A stretch of DNA of 64,000 nt from Viscum album (lineage: Eukaryota; Streptophyta; Magnoliopsida; Santalales; Viscaceae): assembly GCA_963277665.1 (NCBI GenBank), contig OY728157.1:363396067-363460066 (forward strand). Reading direction: 5' to 3'. Shown here in pieces: positions 1 through 12,739 of the stretch. Positions within the stretch are counted from its first letter, which is position 1; every line of letters starts with the position of its first letter. The translations under genes and the position numbers were made by a program. The notes beneath the pieces are model-generated. The model did no database searches, had not been told where the DNA came from, and worked only from the letters and a program-made list of their open reading frames with translations.

Positions 1-452
1 TCACTATAAGTACACAAAAAGAAAGTAAGAATAAAATATAGGACATAATAATATCATGGCATAATTTGAAAGTAGGAGATTAACCTAAAGAATAGAAATT
101 GGGTTAAGAAGTTCCCTTACCTCTTGTCCGACGTAACTCGATTGCTCTTTAATCTACTGAATAATAAACTTGAGTTAATTTCTATTTGCTTAAGAACCTT
201 TTTCAAGTTCATTATTACTTTTATGTCACTTATTTCTATGTTATAAATATTATTTAATCATTTAAGTTAATAATGTTTGTTTTGTCGATATTTGGTTCTT
301 AAGTCGAAAGTGGAATTCTTACAATTACATGATGTTCGTGTGGTCAAAGGATCTTTATATCCAGAATGAAATTACTGATTTGGATATCATATATATCATA
401 TATATCCAGAATATACATGTATTTATAATATTACATAATCATTTAGAGTTAA

Positions 453-725
453 GAAATGAAATGCATCGTTCATGGAGATGGTAAGCCAGACGTACGCATG
501 AACGCTACTTTCATTTCTTTGTCATATTAATGGAATTAAAACTAAATGAGAGGTATGTATATTTTAATTATAGAATTATATTCATAATTTAGATGTATCA
601 TTAATCATATATATCCATTATATACATGTACTTATAATAGTACATTACATTTGGGGATAATAAATGAAATGCACCGTTCATGGAGACGGTAAGCCGTACG
701 TACGCATGAACGCTACTTTCATTTC
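453..725. repeat. Two hairpin modules in a 208-bp tandem duplication (C1)
   Basis: Module 1 spans 453-517 and module 2 spans 661-725. Each has the perfect 8-bp arms CGTTCATG and CATGAACG (467-474 with 497-504; 675-682 with 705-712). Outer arms of the GAAATG/CATTTC type enclose them. The centre holds a smaller stem that differs between the two modules but stays paired: TGG-TAAG-CCA in module 1 and CGG-TAAG-CCG in module 2. The flanking AT-rich sequence is duplicated as well, giving a 208-bp period. Diverged versions occur in every other copy of family C. Confidence 0.85.
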
Positions 726-1424
726 TCTCTCATACTTTAATGGAAAGAAAAAATAATGATATAGAGGTATATTATAATTCCAGTATAACATAATATATAT
801 TAACTTTAAATCCATCCTTTATACGTCCCACATATGGCATTAACGAATCACATCAGTTTGAAGGGGTGGTAGTCCGCACTTCCTAAAATGAAATTATCGT
901 GTTTACACACAATGGAAACCATAAAGGTATACCACAAATGAAAAATAAAGAAGCATAAGGAAAAAATATAATATATATCATATATAAATAGAGTGACATC
1001 TTAATGGCCACTATTAAAGGTGTTTAAAAGAAGATTGAACAATCATCGTTTCGTGAGGCAGAAATTCGCCAACCACAGAAACAATATGTTCTTTAACCAT
1101 TAGATGTATATGTGTGTAAGTGTAGCTCGAAATATTCTAATAACAACATCATAGTATATTTAAGATACTGTAGTTGTTACAAAATAAATTAATAAAAAGA
1201 GTTTAGGGGGTTGGAGAAGCAAAATAAAACAAAAGAACACAAGTGAAGACATCACCTTAAAATCGGGTAACTCTCTTAGATTTGAGCTCAAAGGCTTCCT
1301 TGGGAAGACTTCTTCCTAGAGTGAGGCTTCAAGGAGTAAGAGAGGGATGTGGAGAGACAAAATGGGCAGGGGTTGGCCGAGCCAAAGGCTTTGGAAGTGT
1401 GGGTTAGGTGGTAGAGGTGGGGGC

Positions 1425-1432
1425 CTTTTATA
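1425..1432 (-). promoter_or_regulatory. LTR TATA box, copy C1
   Basis: On the minus strand this reads TATAAAAG. The same octamer, followed on the plus strand by a purine-rich GAGAGG/GAGGGG block and ACTCTTGG-like sequence, is found at the equivalent place in C3 and C4, and in weaker form in C2 and C5. Its conservation in otherwise eroded LTRs suggests the core promoter of the family. Activity today is unknown. Confidence 0.6.
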
Positions 1433-3057
1433 AGAGGAGAGGCGGGGCACTCTTGGAAAGTAAGGAAACGTTACTTTATTTTAGAATGAGTTTCGGATTT
1501 TAATGGTCCCACATTGATGTTTTTCGAGGGAAAGGTGATAAGGGTTCGAAATCCACCCATAAAATAGGTTTTCGACATGTGTAGGTCTTAGAATGTACAT
1601 TATCTTTCCATTTTATTTAAATCGTTAAATAATGAGGTAATCGGTGCATCATCATGGTGTCATAAATAATTTAATTTATTTAATGTATAAAAATTATAAA
1701 AAAAATACTATGATGTAGGAAATAGTTTTAACCTTCCAATGAACATTTATAGTCAAAAATATGATTTGTATAACCCCATTTAATTTTTTTTAGTAAAACA
1801 ACTCATGTTTGTGACATTTTTTTTAACATTAAATAAAACGTTATTAATGTCATTTTCCAACCAAAGTGGCTTCATGGGATCCCCAATTTGACCCATGGAT
1901 TGTCTTGGTTGTCCATGACACATCCAATGAGTTTAGGACATGTGTCAAGTTCATTTCGTATTATTACAACATTATTTTTACGTTAAATTACACTAATTAC
2001 CTCTAATCGCGATTAAAAACTTAATAAGTTACTATTCACCAAAAAATTATTTTAATCCCATTGAATCAAATTTTACTTCTCAATGAAAACCATGTATGTC
2101 GGATTTTTTAAATTCAAAACACAGAGGTGGTAAAATTTCATTTAAACGAAAAATTAGTTTTTTAAGTACCACTTAGTGGTTTCACTATTCATCAAAAATT
2201 GAAGTTTTTCAGAAAAATACCAAAAATTCATCCTAAGCTATATTTGATATTCTGAATTCAAAAATGAAGCCCATTTTACAAAATTCAAAACATATAAGTT
2301 GCATTAATTAATTTAATAATTAATTCCTGCTGTCAGAGCAAATAGCGTATTTTTAAGAAACAATAAGTATCAAAACATTGACACTAGTTTAAGTCAAATT
2401 TCAAGGTGAAATTAATTCCAATGACCACTATTGGATTTAATGGTAAAGATATATTCTAATTTCACTTTAAACCCAATTAAAAATATAATCTAATCATATA
2501 AATAAATTAGATTAAAAAGAGGTTTTGAATTAAAATACAACATTTTACACTATTCATTAAAAAAATGAACTTTATCGGAAAAATACCAAAAATTTACACA
2601 AAGTAAATTTTGATGTCCAGATTATAAAGAAGGGTTTTATTTGGTAAAATAGAATTTATAAAAGTGACTCAAACTATATTTAATGATGGTTCACCATCAA
2701 AAGGTGATAAGTGAACCTTTAGTGAAAACTAGGGCATATACGCCTAAAAATGAATTCTTTCCATATTTTAAGCCTTTATATTTTATTAGATAAAAGTAAA
2801 AACATTTAAAAAACATATATAATCATATTTTAGTTATTTCTATCCATTATCGCCAATACAACGGCTATGTGTTAACTACCATTTAAAATAATATTATTTT
2901 ATTACTAGTGTGCAATGAAAGATTTCATTGATACTCTTTGTTGCGTATCAGGTACGCTATCGAACATAGAAACCATTTTAAAGTAAAATTAATATTTAAT
3001 TTGTAAATATTAATAAATATGAAAATGTTTTATTCATTATTTACCTGGGATGTTGCA

Positions 3058-3289
3058 TAAAATCTTATAAGAATATAGATAAGAGGATAAAGAAAATTTT
3101 ATTAACATTGTATTATATAAATTCAACATTTTTTAGGTTATAAATTCATGGAAAACTAGAGTAGGAATATTTTAAGATTATTTCATTTTATAATATTTTT
3201 CAATAGTAGTTCATCCTTGACTTTTGAAACAAGTGTCCAATGAAGTATAAATTTTGTTAGAGTTTAACTTAAATTTAATACCTTCACTC
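3058..3289. other. Short gap between LTR copies C1 and C2
   Basis: About 230 bp of AT-rich sequence with no open frame or recognisable motif lies between the right end of C1 and the start of C2-like sequence. It may be the eroded remnant of an element interior. Nothing in it can be identified. Confidence 0.35.
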
Positions 3290-4888
3290 TTATAACCCTA
3301 GATATGGTGGTTATCTTAATAAATTGGTACAAGATACAAGAGATCATATCTTAAATTATCAAATAGTTTAGAAGTCTTGGGATACTAGATACATACATGA
3401 TTACCACATTACATTTGAAAACATTAAATAAAACATAAATTTCTAGCGAGAAATTTTTTATTTATTTTTTTATATCCATTAAATAATTCATTTACCCTTT
3501 ATTGGTATCTTTAAGAAAATAAAATATAATAAAGGGTGATCTTAGATTCTCAATAAATAAAATAATACAACAAAAGCTATCATAGAATAAATAAATCATG
3601 AATTATATAGAAGAGATAAAATATAAAAAAATATATTATAAAACTAATATGATAAAATTGGAATATATAAATGGATAATATCAAAATATAAATAATCACA
3701 TGAATAACAATAACTTGTTTCACATATATAGAATGCATAATTTCAGACATTGTGATCTAACAATTCAATATATAATCAATATAATTATCCACATTGAAAT
3801 ACTAGCATAAAAGATATTAATACTATCCTTAGTAAATCACTTGATAAACATGATCATAATAATTCTAGATTAATATTCGGAATGTTATAATTAGATTATA
3901 TAATAAATAAATCATTATATTCATTAAATTATATTGACAGAGAGGAAAATACTTTTAAAAGATTACTGGATCATTTCTTCAGGAAAATTCCCATTTCATT
4001 TTGAAATCACTTATTTAATATTAAGAAAATTTACAAATATTAAGAAATTTTTTTATTTTGAAATGAACCATGGAGACTTTTAATGAAATATTCAATATAA
4101 ATAATATTTATGATAGTGGAAAAAATCATTTATGCATTAAATATTAAAACAAAGATTTTGTTCACATATTTAGTAAAAAGTACCTCATTTAGAAAATGAC
4201 AAGAAGATTCCTTTTAAATATTTTTATATAAAGTCAAACATAAGTAAAAATAAATAAAATAAAAAAATTTATAATAGTAAAAAAATTATTAAAAAAGTTT
4301 TAAATAAAATATGGACAATGGATAAAAAATAAATCTGACTAAGCAGAAAAATAAATCTAGCCTTCTTTAAAGACATTCTTTCAAAATTTTAGGTACATAG
4401 ACAGGGAAAAATGAAAAGAAAAAAATTAAATTTATAGAAATAAAAAAAGTATAATATTAAAAATAATATCTATGAGAGATATATATTATAATTTTGTCAT
4501 CATAAATTTGATCATAGATAATCCTGTAAAAATCGTGAGATTGTAACATAAAGTCATTACCTCGGGTCCAACTTTCTTCATAAATAATTTTAACCACATG
4601 TATGATCAGTTTAAATTTATTATACTTATATAAAAATATAATATTAATACATATAATAACATAAATTTTTTAATTATAACATCTTATTACACATTCATTA
4701 ATAAATATTCACTATCTTCACCATTTTGGGAATTAAATTCTTCTATTTTAATATAAATTTTAAATCAGAAGTTATGGTCCTTACATATTCATCCTGATTC
4801 CATCATATCCATAATTTTAATAATGATACAAATATAATATAAATATTAATTATACATATTTATAACTTTCCATAAAATTAAGATATAG

Positions 4889-5139
4889 GAAAATGAATTA
4901 CATTGTTTATAGAGAACATAGTCCGTACATACACATGAATGATGTTTTCATTTTCTAATGAAAAAAGGAAAGAAGGACAAATCGTAATTTATAATTAATA
5001 AATCTTAATAATATCATAAATATAATATATATTTATGAAATCTATCATTAAATCTATCAATGTGTGGCGGTGATGGAAAATCAATCATTTCGATACGTGG
5101 AGGCATTAGTCCATGAATGAGCGATGTGTTTTGTTTTCT
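4889..5139. repeat. Hairpin modules of LTR copy C2
   Basis: There are two diverged copies, 4889-4955 and 5074-5139, about 185 bp apart. In the first, GAAAATGAATTACATTGTTTATA faces CATGAATGATGTTTTCATTTTC across a centre of about 20 nt. The two arms form an imperfect inverted repeat of roughly 22 bp. The second keeps the GGAAAATCAAT left arm and the CATGAATGAGCGATGT right arm. Confidence 0.65.
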
Positions 5140-5467
5140 ATTTGATATAAATAAGGTGGAAAATGGTTGTAAAATATTCATAATAGAATATAATTATATT
5201 TTTTATACTATAGTTTCATTATTTTTGTATGGATATAATATATTTAGAGAAATTAGAAGAAGAAATCAACTTTGAAAGAGGTAGGTAAGATGATTAACTC
5301 ATCTTTGATAGATCTTAGTTGGCTTACAACTTAAGCCATCATAGAATTGTTTAAGGGTAAGAAAATAACATCAAGAAAGAATTTATGTAATCAATTAAGT
5401 TTTTCTGGTAGGTATTTATGGATATATAGTTCAAAAATCTTATGAATAATGGTGGAGAAGAGGCACC

Positions 5468-5475
5468 CTTTTATA
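5468..5475 (-). promoter_or_regulatory. LTR TATA box, copy C2
   Basis: This is TATAAAAG on the minus strand, aligned with the TATA box of the other family C LTRs. The purine-rich flank seen in C3 and C4 is degraded here. Confidence 0.45.
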
Positions 5476-7928
5476 ATTGTGGATAGACACACACATGTAA
5501 TTACTTAAAAGATTTAAATAATAGAAAGTTATTTTATTTTGAAATTAGAAAAAATGGAAATTAATTAAAGGTTTAATAATATAAGGTTATAATATATTCA
5601 ATAAATGATATTTAAATATTTTTAGTGACATTTTTATCCATATATCTTAGTTTAACCCTCGGTAAACCCCTTTTAACTTTAAAAATGGTAACGATTTTTT
5701 ACTTTTTTATGATTAATTATGAATTTATTGATAACTTATTACAGAATATTAATTATAATAATTAATAATATATAAAAAAAATTATATTACTCTATTTCTA
5801 TAAGTGTTAAAAGTAACTTTTAACATAATTTTGTAAAATACAACAAAAACCATTATTAAAAAATGACTCTTTGAAGCGTAAAAAATGATTTTATAGAAAA
5901 GTAAAGTATAATGTTGATTGAAATGGAGTTAATTGTATAATTTTAAATAAAATTATAATTTGTCTTTAAAATAAATACAAAATATAAAGAAACCTTGAAA
6001 ATACTTGATCATGATAAAAGTTCTAAGACATGTTTTTATTTGAATAATAACATTACTTAAATTTCCAAAATAATATGAATATATTTATAAGATAAATATT
6101 ATATTTTATATGAATTATATTACTTATTTAATATATTTTTTCTATAAAAATGTTTCACTAACTTTCATTTAATTCATATTTCATTATAATGTCTAAAAAG
6201 TGAAAATATTTATAAAATCAGTATTTTCACTATTCACATAAAAGTCAACTAATTTTGAAAAATATCATAAATTCACCATAAGATAATTTTGAAATGGTTA
6301 ACTCAAATATTAAATTCAATTTATAAAATTTACTAATTTTGGTTTTAATCATAATATTGAATAAGTATTTGTGCATTATGTTATAGTTTCTTTATAAAGA
6401 AAAGTTTTTTTTACTATAATCGAAGCTCAGGTGTTATATAAGATATAGGTGAACAAATTCTTAGAATTAAATTTTTCAAGATACATACATTTAATGGGTA
6501 AATTTTTTGTTTTTAAATTTTAAGGAAATAAGTTTAGTATAAATCAACCAAATTTATAGCTTATAAGTATGTACCTCGCTTCTATTAAATAATTAGCCAT
6601 TTTTAGAAGGTATGGGGGGGGGGGTATTATTTTGTAATATTATAAATATTTAATATATATTGGTCTCCCTTTATCTCTCTCTATCTATCTTCCTTATATT
6701 GAAATTATATATTTTTCTTCCTCTATAACTTTTTTATATAAATTTAAATGAAGAACTTACCACATTTCTTATTTAAGAGAGGGAGCATTATTGCTTTGAG
6801 TTCTTTGAGCTTCAATATTTCCCTTTATTTTATTTTGGGAATACATTAGTGGTTAGATAGATTGTAGTGAGAGGTCACCATTAATATTTTCTATTGATTT
6901 ATTGTACTTAATTCATATATATCCTTACCTTCACTATATAAGTCATTCATACAGTAGAGTTTGACTTAGATAGTATGGATCAGTAAAGAGGTAGCCTAAC
7001 TTATTTTAGAAATAGTATTATCCTGCATATAGATGTATAAATATAAGATAATAGTAATTAAAATGGTAGGGTGTGATGTGAAAGTTTTTGACCACTTTAT
7101 TTAATTGGACAATGATATTATTTTTAATTAACAATAATAGTTTCACTATGAACTCTTATGGGAATCAGTTTCTTCAACTATATTATTTTTGTTTTTTCAT
7201 TTTTATTTTGTTTTTAAATTATTCACATATTTTTGTATATATAACAAATTTTATAAAAATCATTATTTAGGTTGAAATTTATAATATATTTTAGATTATA
7301 AATAGTGATAATATGATCTTAATGTTAGTAAATATATCCCTCCAAAAATTGATTCTTGGTCATGCCGTTATAATGCATGACTGAGTAATATAAAATTATT
7401 GATAGAGATTCATGAGAAATATCACCTTCAATTTGTGATGGTTATTTAAAGAAATTGGCATACCCTAATTCACCCCCACCCCACCCCACCCATCCCAATA
7501 TATTTACCTATATTTTGGGTAACAATTATTTATAATCAAGGTGAATACAAAACAAATAAAGTCATACCTTGAGGGTGAAGCGCTAACACTTCATCGATCA
7601 TGACTTTTTCTGTGTTCCTTATTGGAACCACCACAATGAATTTCTACCATCACATAATTAATGAGATAAATATATCTAGTATTGGATTTAATTGAATATA
7701 GATCCTTCCAAGGGAAATAATTTAAAATCATATATATAATGACAAGCTTGGTTAAGGTTTCAAAAAACAAGCATTCTAAATAAAACCCAAAAATCCTTGG
7801 TCTTGGACATCAATCAGGAATATGAAAATTCTACCTTAAAATTGTATAATAGAATGTTAACAGTACTAGAATTTCTGTTATCAACTCTAAACAATCAATA
7901 ATCTATTAAGAGTATTTAAAATCCATAT

Positions 7929-7959
7929 ACTTTTATCAGTGCTAAAGACTGATAAAAGT
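7929..7959. repeat. Perfect 11-bp inverted repeat
   Basis: ACTTTTATCAG and CTGATAAAAGT flank a 9-nt loop. A second inverted repeat with a similar core (TTTTATCA...TGATAAAA) lies about 110 bp downstream. Paired motifs of this kind are known from the subterminal regions of class II transposons. No terminus was found, so the origin is open. Confidence 0.7.
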
Positions 7960-8038
7960 GCCCTGCATTATCATTAAAAAAAATAATTGATCAAGGGTGT
8001 CCTTTATTAGCGTGTAATTTCATAATTATAAAGTGGAA

Positions 8039-8070
8039 TTTTATCAATGGTACATTTAGGGTTGATAAAA
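8039..8070. repeat. 8-bp inverted repeat related to the one at 7929
   Basis: TTTTATCA at 8039-8046 faces TGATAAAA at 8063-8070 across a 16-nt loop. The core is the same as in the neighbouring hairpin, so the two probably derive from a repeated motif. Confidence 0.6.
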
Positions 8071-8885
8071 TAAATTGTTTTAGTAGTGTTCTTATACATT
8101 TGTAGTAATCTATAGCAACCTTAAATTTAAAAATAGTTTCCAACTTTTCAATACATTTATTGCATACTCCACAATTTATTTTAAAATAAATTTATATTTC
8201 AATAAACTAAAATTAAATTAGAATGAAAAATTTATTAAAAAATTTATATTTGATAAGAAATAAAAAAGTTACACATTGGCCCTATATTCCACTCTCTTTC
8301 GAACCTCTATTCCGAAGTGCCTCATCGCACTAACAATTTCAGAATACACAATATAAGGACTCATCCTTAAGCATTACAGATTCCAATGTATTTGAACTAT
8401 AATTCACATTATTACTTTCCCAAGTAACTTCTATATTTTTATTTTTAGATAATTAGGTCATAAAACATACATAACAACTCATAAATTACAAAGTAAACAC
8501 TTCTACCTAATATATAGTTTTTCTCAATAAGAAACTTTTAAAACAATACATGATTTCTTTTCATAAAAAATATTCACGAATTTAAAATTGATTTATTATT
8601 TTCCTTAAAAAATCCTTGAACACTATGAAAAACATTTTGAAACTTGGTAAGTGAATAAAAATATTATTGAGGGACATTAAAATAAATGAAACATCTAGTA
8701 CAATGAAAAATACGAAACCCCTTGTAATGTTTAACTTTATCTTCATTATTATTTGTTTGTAATAAAAAATTTCATAATTAAAATAAAACTAACTTTTTAC
8801 TTGAATGAAAAATTTTAAATCACATAGAAGGAACAAATAAATTATATAGGTAACATTGGGAATCAGTTTCTAATAATACATACAC

Positions 8886-9031
8886 ATGGAGTAACCATCA
8901 CGACTAAAACTGGGGTAACCCTCATGGTTACACATCAAATAACCCTGATAGTTATCCTTGAAATAAGCCTCACAATTATACTTGGAGTAAGAATCATATT
9001 TACACTTAAAATAACCACCATGATCAACTTC
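8886..9031. repeat. 24-bp minisatellite, six units (C3)
   Basis: Six consecutive units follow the pattern TGGAGTAACCATCATGGTTAYACT with a constant 24-bp step. Each unit contains a GTAACC...GGTTAC-like partial palindrome. The same array with the same unit number occurs at the equivalent position in C4 (13357), so it existed before the two LTRs diverged. Confidence 0.8.
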
Positions 9032-9809
9032 CAACATACCCAATGCATTTTGGAGCTATAATGGGGCTCACCCTTTATATAACCTATATGAGGCTCACCT
9101 GTGAGCTATAAAAGGGATCAACCCTATGTATAATCTATATTTGGATCACTCGTGATCTATAATGGGGAATAACATTTCTTAAATAATGTCTAAGTACCAT
9201 ATAATTAATAACTCCATTTATTGCTTTTCAAACCATGTTCAAAACACTTTTAGATATCAACATACCCCTTTCCATATAAAAATCACTTTCAAAATATAAA
9301 AACCGCATAAAAAATAATGAACACGTTTTATTTGAAAGTAACAATAAATAATTATAATGGAAACATTAAAGTATTGAACTATAAAGAGATTAGGAAAATA
9401 AAATCATTTTATATTAGTTAAAAACATTCCTTTTCACTTTTGTAAAAAGAGTTTAAGGAGATTTTAAAAAAATATTTTTTAAATAAATTCCCTTACCTTG
9501 AGCCTAATTCATCACATATGTTATTTATATTTCTAAATAATTAATTTAGGTTAATTATTCACTTTATTAAGAAAATTTTTCAGTATTTTTTTATATCACT
9601 TATTTCCATGTTATATATAATTGCTTAATCATTTAAGTTCACGTTGGATGTTTTGACGACATTCAGTTCATAAGTCCAAAATGACTCAATTATGTGGACC
9701 ATGATAAAAAAATTTCATCATTAAATCAACTAAAAAATAATAATCATGACATAATTATCACTTTTATACATCAGTTATTCTTCAAAATTCAACCATGAAA
9801 TATGGTTAT

Positions 9810-10250
9810 GAAAAATTAACTACGTTACAATCATGGAGATGATAGGGCGTACGTATGCATGAGTAATGTTTACATTTTTCAAAAATTATTATCAAAATAA
9901 GGTAAGTATTATTTTAAATTTAAATATTCATCATAATATCATAAATATCATATTAATTCTATATATATATATATATATAATGTGACGTGGTGGTGAAAAA
10001 TGAATCACATCGCTTTGGGGATGTCGTAATCCACATGTACGAATGAATAATGTAATAATTAATCTATTAATGGAATGGTAAAAATTTAAATGATATATTA
10101 TAATTTAATAATGAAAAATATTTCATAAATATCATATATAAACATTAATTCAATCATTATAACAATTCTTGAGAGACAGTGATGGAAAATGAATTACATT
10201 GGTTGGTGTGGCGGTAGTCTATTGTACACATGATTGATGTATTATTTTCC
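9810..10250. repeat. Three hairpin modules of LTR copy C3
   Basis: Modules lie at about 9810-9880, 9994-10060 and 10184-10250, spaced about 185 bp. They share a GGAAAATGAATYACAT left arm, a central GG(C/T)GGTAGTC or GATRGGGCGTACG block, and a CATGA(A/T)TGATGT...ATTTTC right arm. An (AT)10 run at 9961-9980 lies between the first and second. Pairing between arms is imperfect but recognisable in each. Confidence 0.65.
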
Positions 10251-10578
10251 CCTTTTACGGATATGGATATTGATATAGGTAATGAAACTAAAATAAAAAA
10301 TATATAATTATATTTATGATAATTTAGTTATTATTTTCTCATTGTTGAAGAAGGTTTGAGGTATGTGAAAGAATAAACAAAACAAAACTGGTCGATTAAA
10401 AATGATACCTTCTCTTTAGAAAATATCTTTTACTTAACACCTTAAGACCACTAATGTTGATAACCTACCTAAACCAAGACCTCTAAAATGATTTGAGGGA
10501 TTCTAGGAAGGTATTTTTGTATGTATTTGATGAACCAAATCATTTTGGAAGTGTTAATAAATGATAAGAAGATGTTAC

Positions 10579-10586
10579 CTTTTATA
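10579..10586 (-). promoter_or_regulatory. LTR TATA box, copy C3
   Basis: This is TATAAAAG on the minus strand, followed on the plus strand by GAGAGGGGAGGGACACTCTT. C4 has nearly the same sequence at 15055. It is the best-preserved example of the family C core promoter in the window. Confidence 0.6.
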
Positions 10587-11907
10587 AGAGAGGGGAGGGA
10601 CACTCTTAAAATTTCCCAAAATATTATAATATAATAAGATCATTCTAGATACAAATGATTCCAAATTGTCTATAAGTGAATAAGGGATGAAATTTTAGAC
10701 CATATTTAATCCCTTTTTCGTTTATTTAATATTTTTATGATCTTAAAATAATTTAATAAAATATTAATCCCTTAAATATCATTATTATCATATTTAATAT
10801 TACACGTTAATTTGACATTAAAAACATCAATAAAAAATTCCAATTCAAACCTAATATTTTATTATGTCCATAAAATTTGAAGGTAATCTATAATTAAATA
10901 ATTATTGTATCAGTTTTTTACAAAGATTTAAGGTAATTATTTCTTCAATGAAAATTAGAACTAAATTACTATGATGAATGTAAATCTATTATATTTCAAA
11001 ATAATATTTATAGACTAAAATATCTTCTTGATAACACCATATTAAAAATATTACAGTTATTAAAAAAAAGAGTGTGACATGATTGGAGTTTCTTTATATA
11101 AAATACTATAAATATCATAATCTTATACAAATCAACACAAAAGTTCATAAATTCGACCATTAGATGATCATGGTTGATATATACTCATAAAATAATATAT
11201 ATTTATGAATTTGGGTCATTAAATATTTCTTATCTCTTTACTTTAAACCTAAATTACTCTATTTACTCTATACCATGATAATAAAAAACACAAAGGTTTC
11301 TATATATATTTTCAAAAAATTAAGGGACCTCTTTAAAAACTTTGGACCTAGTGATTAAAAATATGGAATCTATTTTTTAAAATTAAAATTATATAAGTTT
11401 CATAATTTAATTTAAAATTAATCCGAAAAAACGCAATGAAAAAAACTTTTTCATAAAAAACATTTTTCAATAAAAATTATAATTTTTCAATATTCCTTGG
11501 AAAATAAATATTTTCAGATAATTATAAAAAATTAATCATATAAATTGTAAAATGAAAATTATTCTTTCAAATATATTTTATAAGATTTCCAAAACTTAAT
11601 TATATTGATCACCTATAAAAATGAATAAAAATCATTTTTTAAGAAAACATATTTTTAGAAGAATAAAATGAAATTGCTAAAAAAATCTAGTACTCTTTTA
11701 AAAATAATTAATTAGTACATTATAAATGAGTAAGACCATTTTATATTTCATAATGTCATTAATAATATTCATTACTAACAATTTAATAGATAGGTTATAA
11801 TGGTCACATTTAAATAATAATATTTATTTATTCGTTTAATCTCAGTGTTATATATATTGTACGCTATAGAACATAGTTTTTTCATTTTAAAACTTTGGGA
11901 TGTTACA

Positions 11908-12739
11908 TCCTCACAAACATTAAGAAATTGCATCCTCAAAATTTGAAGTCTGGCATGGTCAAAAAAATTTCAACTTTATATTTTGTTTTTGAATTACAAC
12001 ATCATAAAAAGGATTAATAAAGTTTCCTCTAGAAAATAGAGAAAAGGGAAGTATGAAGGTTATCTAGAGTAACACATAATAAGTATCCATGAAGGATTAC
12101 TTTGGTGGGAAGTGAAAACATTCAAAGAAAAGAGAAAATTAACTCCCAAGATCTGATAGAGAGTGATAAAGAACATGGTCATCGGAAAGTTAACCATCAA
12201 AAAATCATAAATCTATGGTGGGTAAAAAGACCATTGATTTCTCGATAAGAAAAGTAAATGAAAAATCAGAAGGAACTAATTAAATAGTCTTCCAAGATAA
12301 ATTTAACAATTATCTCTAAATCATATAGATGATTCTTAAAGTATCATACCAAAATGTACATTACCAAAATAGATATTATTGATGATATTATAATAAATTC
12401 TATAAATAACCCGAATCACCTTAAATAAAAAATAAAATCACATATTCTCATAAATTATAATTCAACATTTATTTCTCAAATAAAATCTTATAGGATCATG
12501 TTTATCATAATCATGTAATTCTCCCAAGAATAATATTGATCTTATTTTGAAATAACATTAATTACTTATCACCAAATTAATTTCAAATCCCATTGTTACC
12601 TAGACAACAAAACATATGTCCCTAAATTATAATAACCCATTATTACCTAAAAAAATTCTCTAAAAATTTTATTAATCACCTTAAAATTTCATAAGTTAAA
12701 TCCTTGAAAGGGGTTTCTTTGAAATTTAACTTATGAGCA
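11908..12739 (-). pseudogene. Eroded interior between LTRs C3 and C4
   Basis: About 0.8 kb separates the two LTR copies, far too short for a gypsy gag-pol. Only the end next to C3 has a recognisable character: read on the minus strand, TTTTGAGGATGCAATTTCTTA followed by a purine-leaning stretch and TGTAACATCCC resembles the junction of pol, polypurine tract and 3' LTR in plant gypsy elements. No primer-binding site was found next to C4. A perfect 12-bp inverted repeat (CATAAGTTAAAT/ATTTAACTTATG) lies at 12690-12735. The interior has either been largely deleted or was never coding. Confidence 0.45.
12690..12735. repeat. Perfect 12-bp inverted repeat
   Basis: CATAAGTTAAAT at 12690-12701 is the exact reverse complement of ATTTAACTTATG at 12724-12735, with a 22-nt loop. 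It lies close to the left edge of LTR copy C4. Confidence 0.75.

Larger units (their letters stand above)
1..3057 (-). repeat. LTR copy C1 of family C (gypsy-like), cut by the window edge
   Basis: This is a long terminal repeat in minus orientation. Its right end reads GGGATGTTGCA, the reverse of the TGTAACATCCC start common in plant Ty3/gypsy LTRs. From about position 114 (CCTTACCT...) to the end it can be followed block by block against C3 (from about 9481), C4 (from about 13969) and C5 (from about 55990). Shared blocks include the hairpin modules, a minus-strand TATA box followed by a GAGGGG-type stretch, and CACTATTCA-type repeats at 2183 and 2549. It has no coding capacity. Measured against C5, the intact LTR could be close to 4.9 kb, but that length is inferred from two partial copies. 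Confidence 0.72.
3290..6490 (-). repeat. Degenerate LTR copy C2 of family C
   Basis: This is the most eroded copy. Landmarks appear in the same order as in the others. A GATACATACAT...ACATTAC block near 3388 matches one near 54180 in C5. A CATTACCTCGGGT block near 4557 matches CCTTACCTTGAG in C3 and C4. Two hairpin modules lie at 4889-5139, a minus-strand TATAAAAG at 5468, CACTATTCA...AATTCACC sequence near 6228, and a GTGTTATAT...GAAC block near 6432 that matches the end of C3 near 11840. Both edges are approximate, since neither terminal dinucleotide is clear. It contains no coding sequence. Confidence 0.55.
6491..8267. other. Unassigned AT-rich interval with local inverted repeats
   Basis: No gene or transposon domain could be recognised. 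It holds a run of ten G at about 6616, a CACCCCACCC-rich patch at 7471-7495, and two hairpins with related arms at 7929 and 8039. The only frame longer than 60 codons (7088-7270) is a low-complexity Phe/Ile/Leu/Asn run typical of AT-rich noise. The interval may include the interior of a family C element, but I cannot show it. Confidence 0.4.
8268..11907 (-). repeat. LTR copy C3 of family C, probable 3' LTR of a minus-strand element
   Basis: It ends at the right with GGGATGTTACA. The plus-strand sequence just beyond it, read in reverse, resembles the AATTTTGAGGATG...ATTTCTTA stretch that precedes the polypurine tract and 3' LTR of many plant gypsy elements. So C3 is read as the 3' LTR of a minus-oriented element whose 5' LTR is C4. 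C3 and C4 align along most of their length: a 24-bp minisatellite, the GAGCTATAATGGGG/GGCTCACC block, CCTTACCTTGAG, three hairpin modules, the TATA box and the right end. The left edge is approximate and was chosen at a TTACAC-like start. No coding sequence is present. Confidence 0.7.

Noticed and set aside
453..725. CRISPR-like repeat/spacer pattern
   Set aside because: Only two or three units, with homologous spacers and a plant transposon setting; the units are parts of LTRs.
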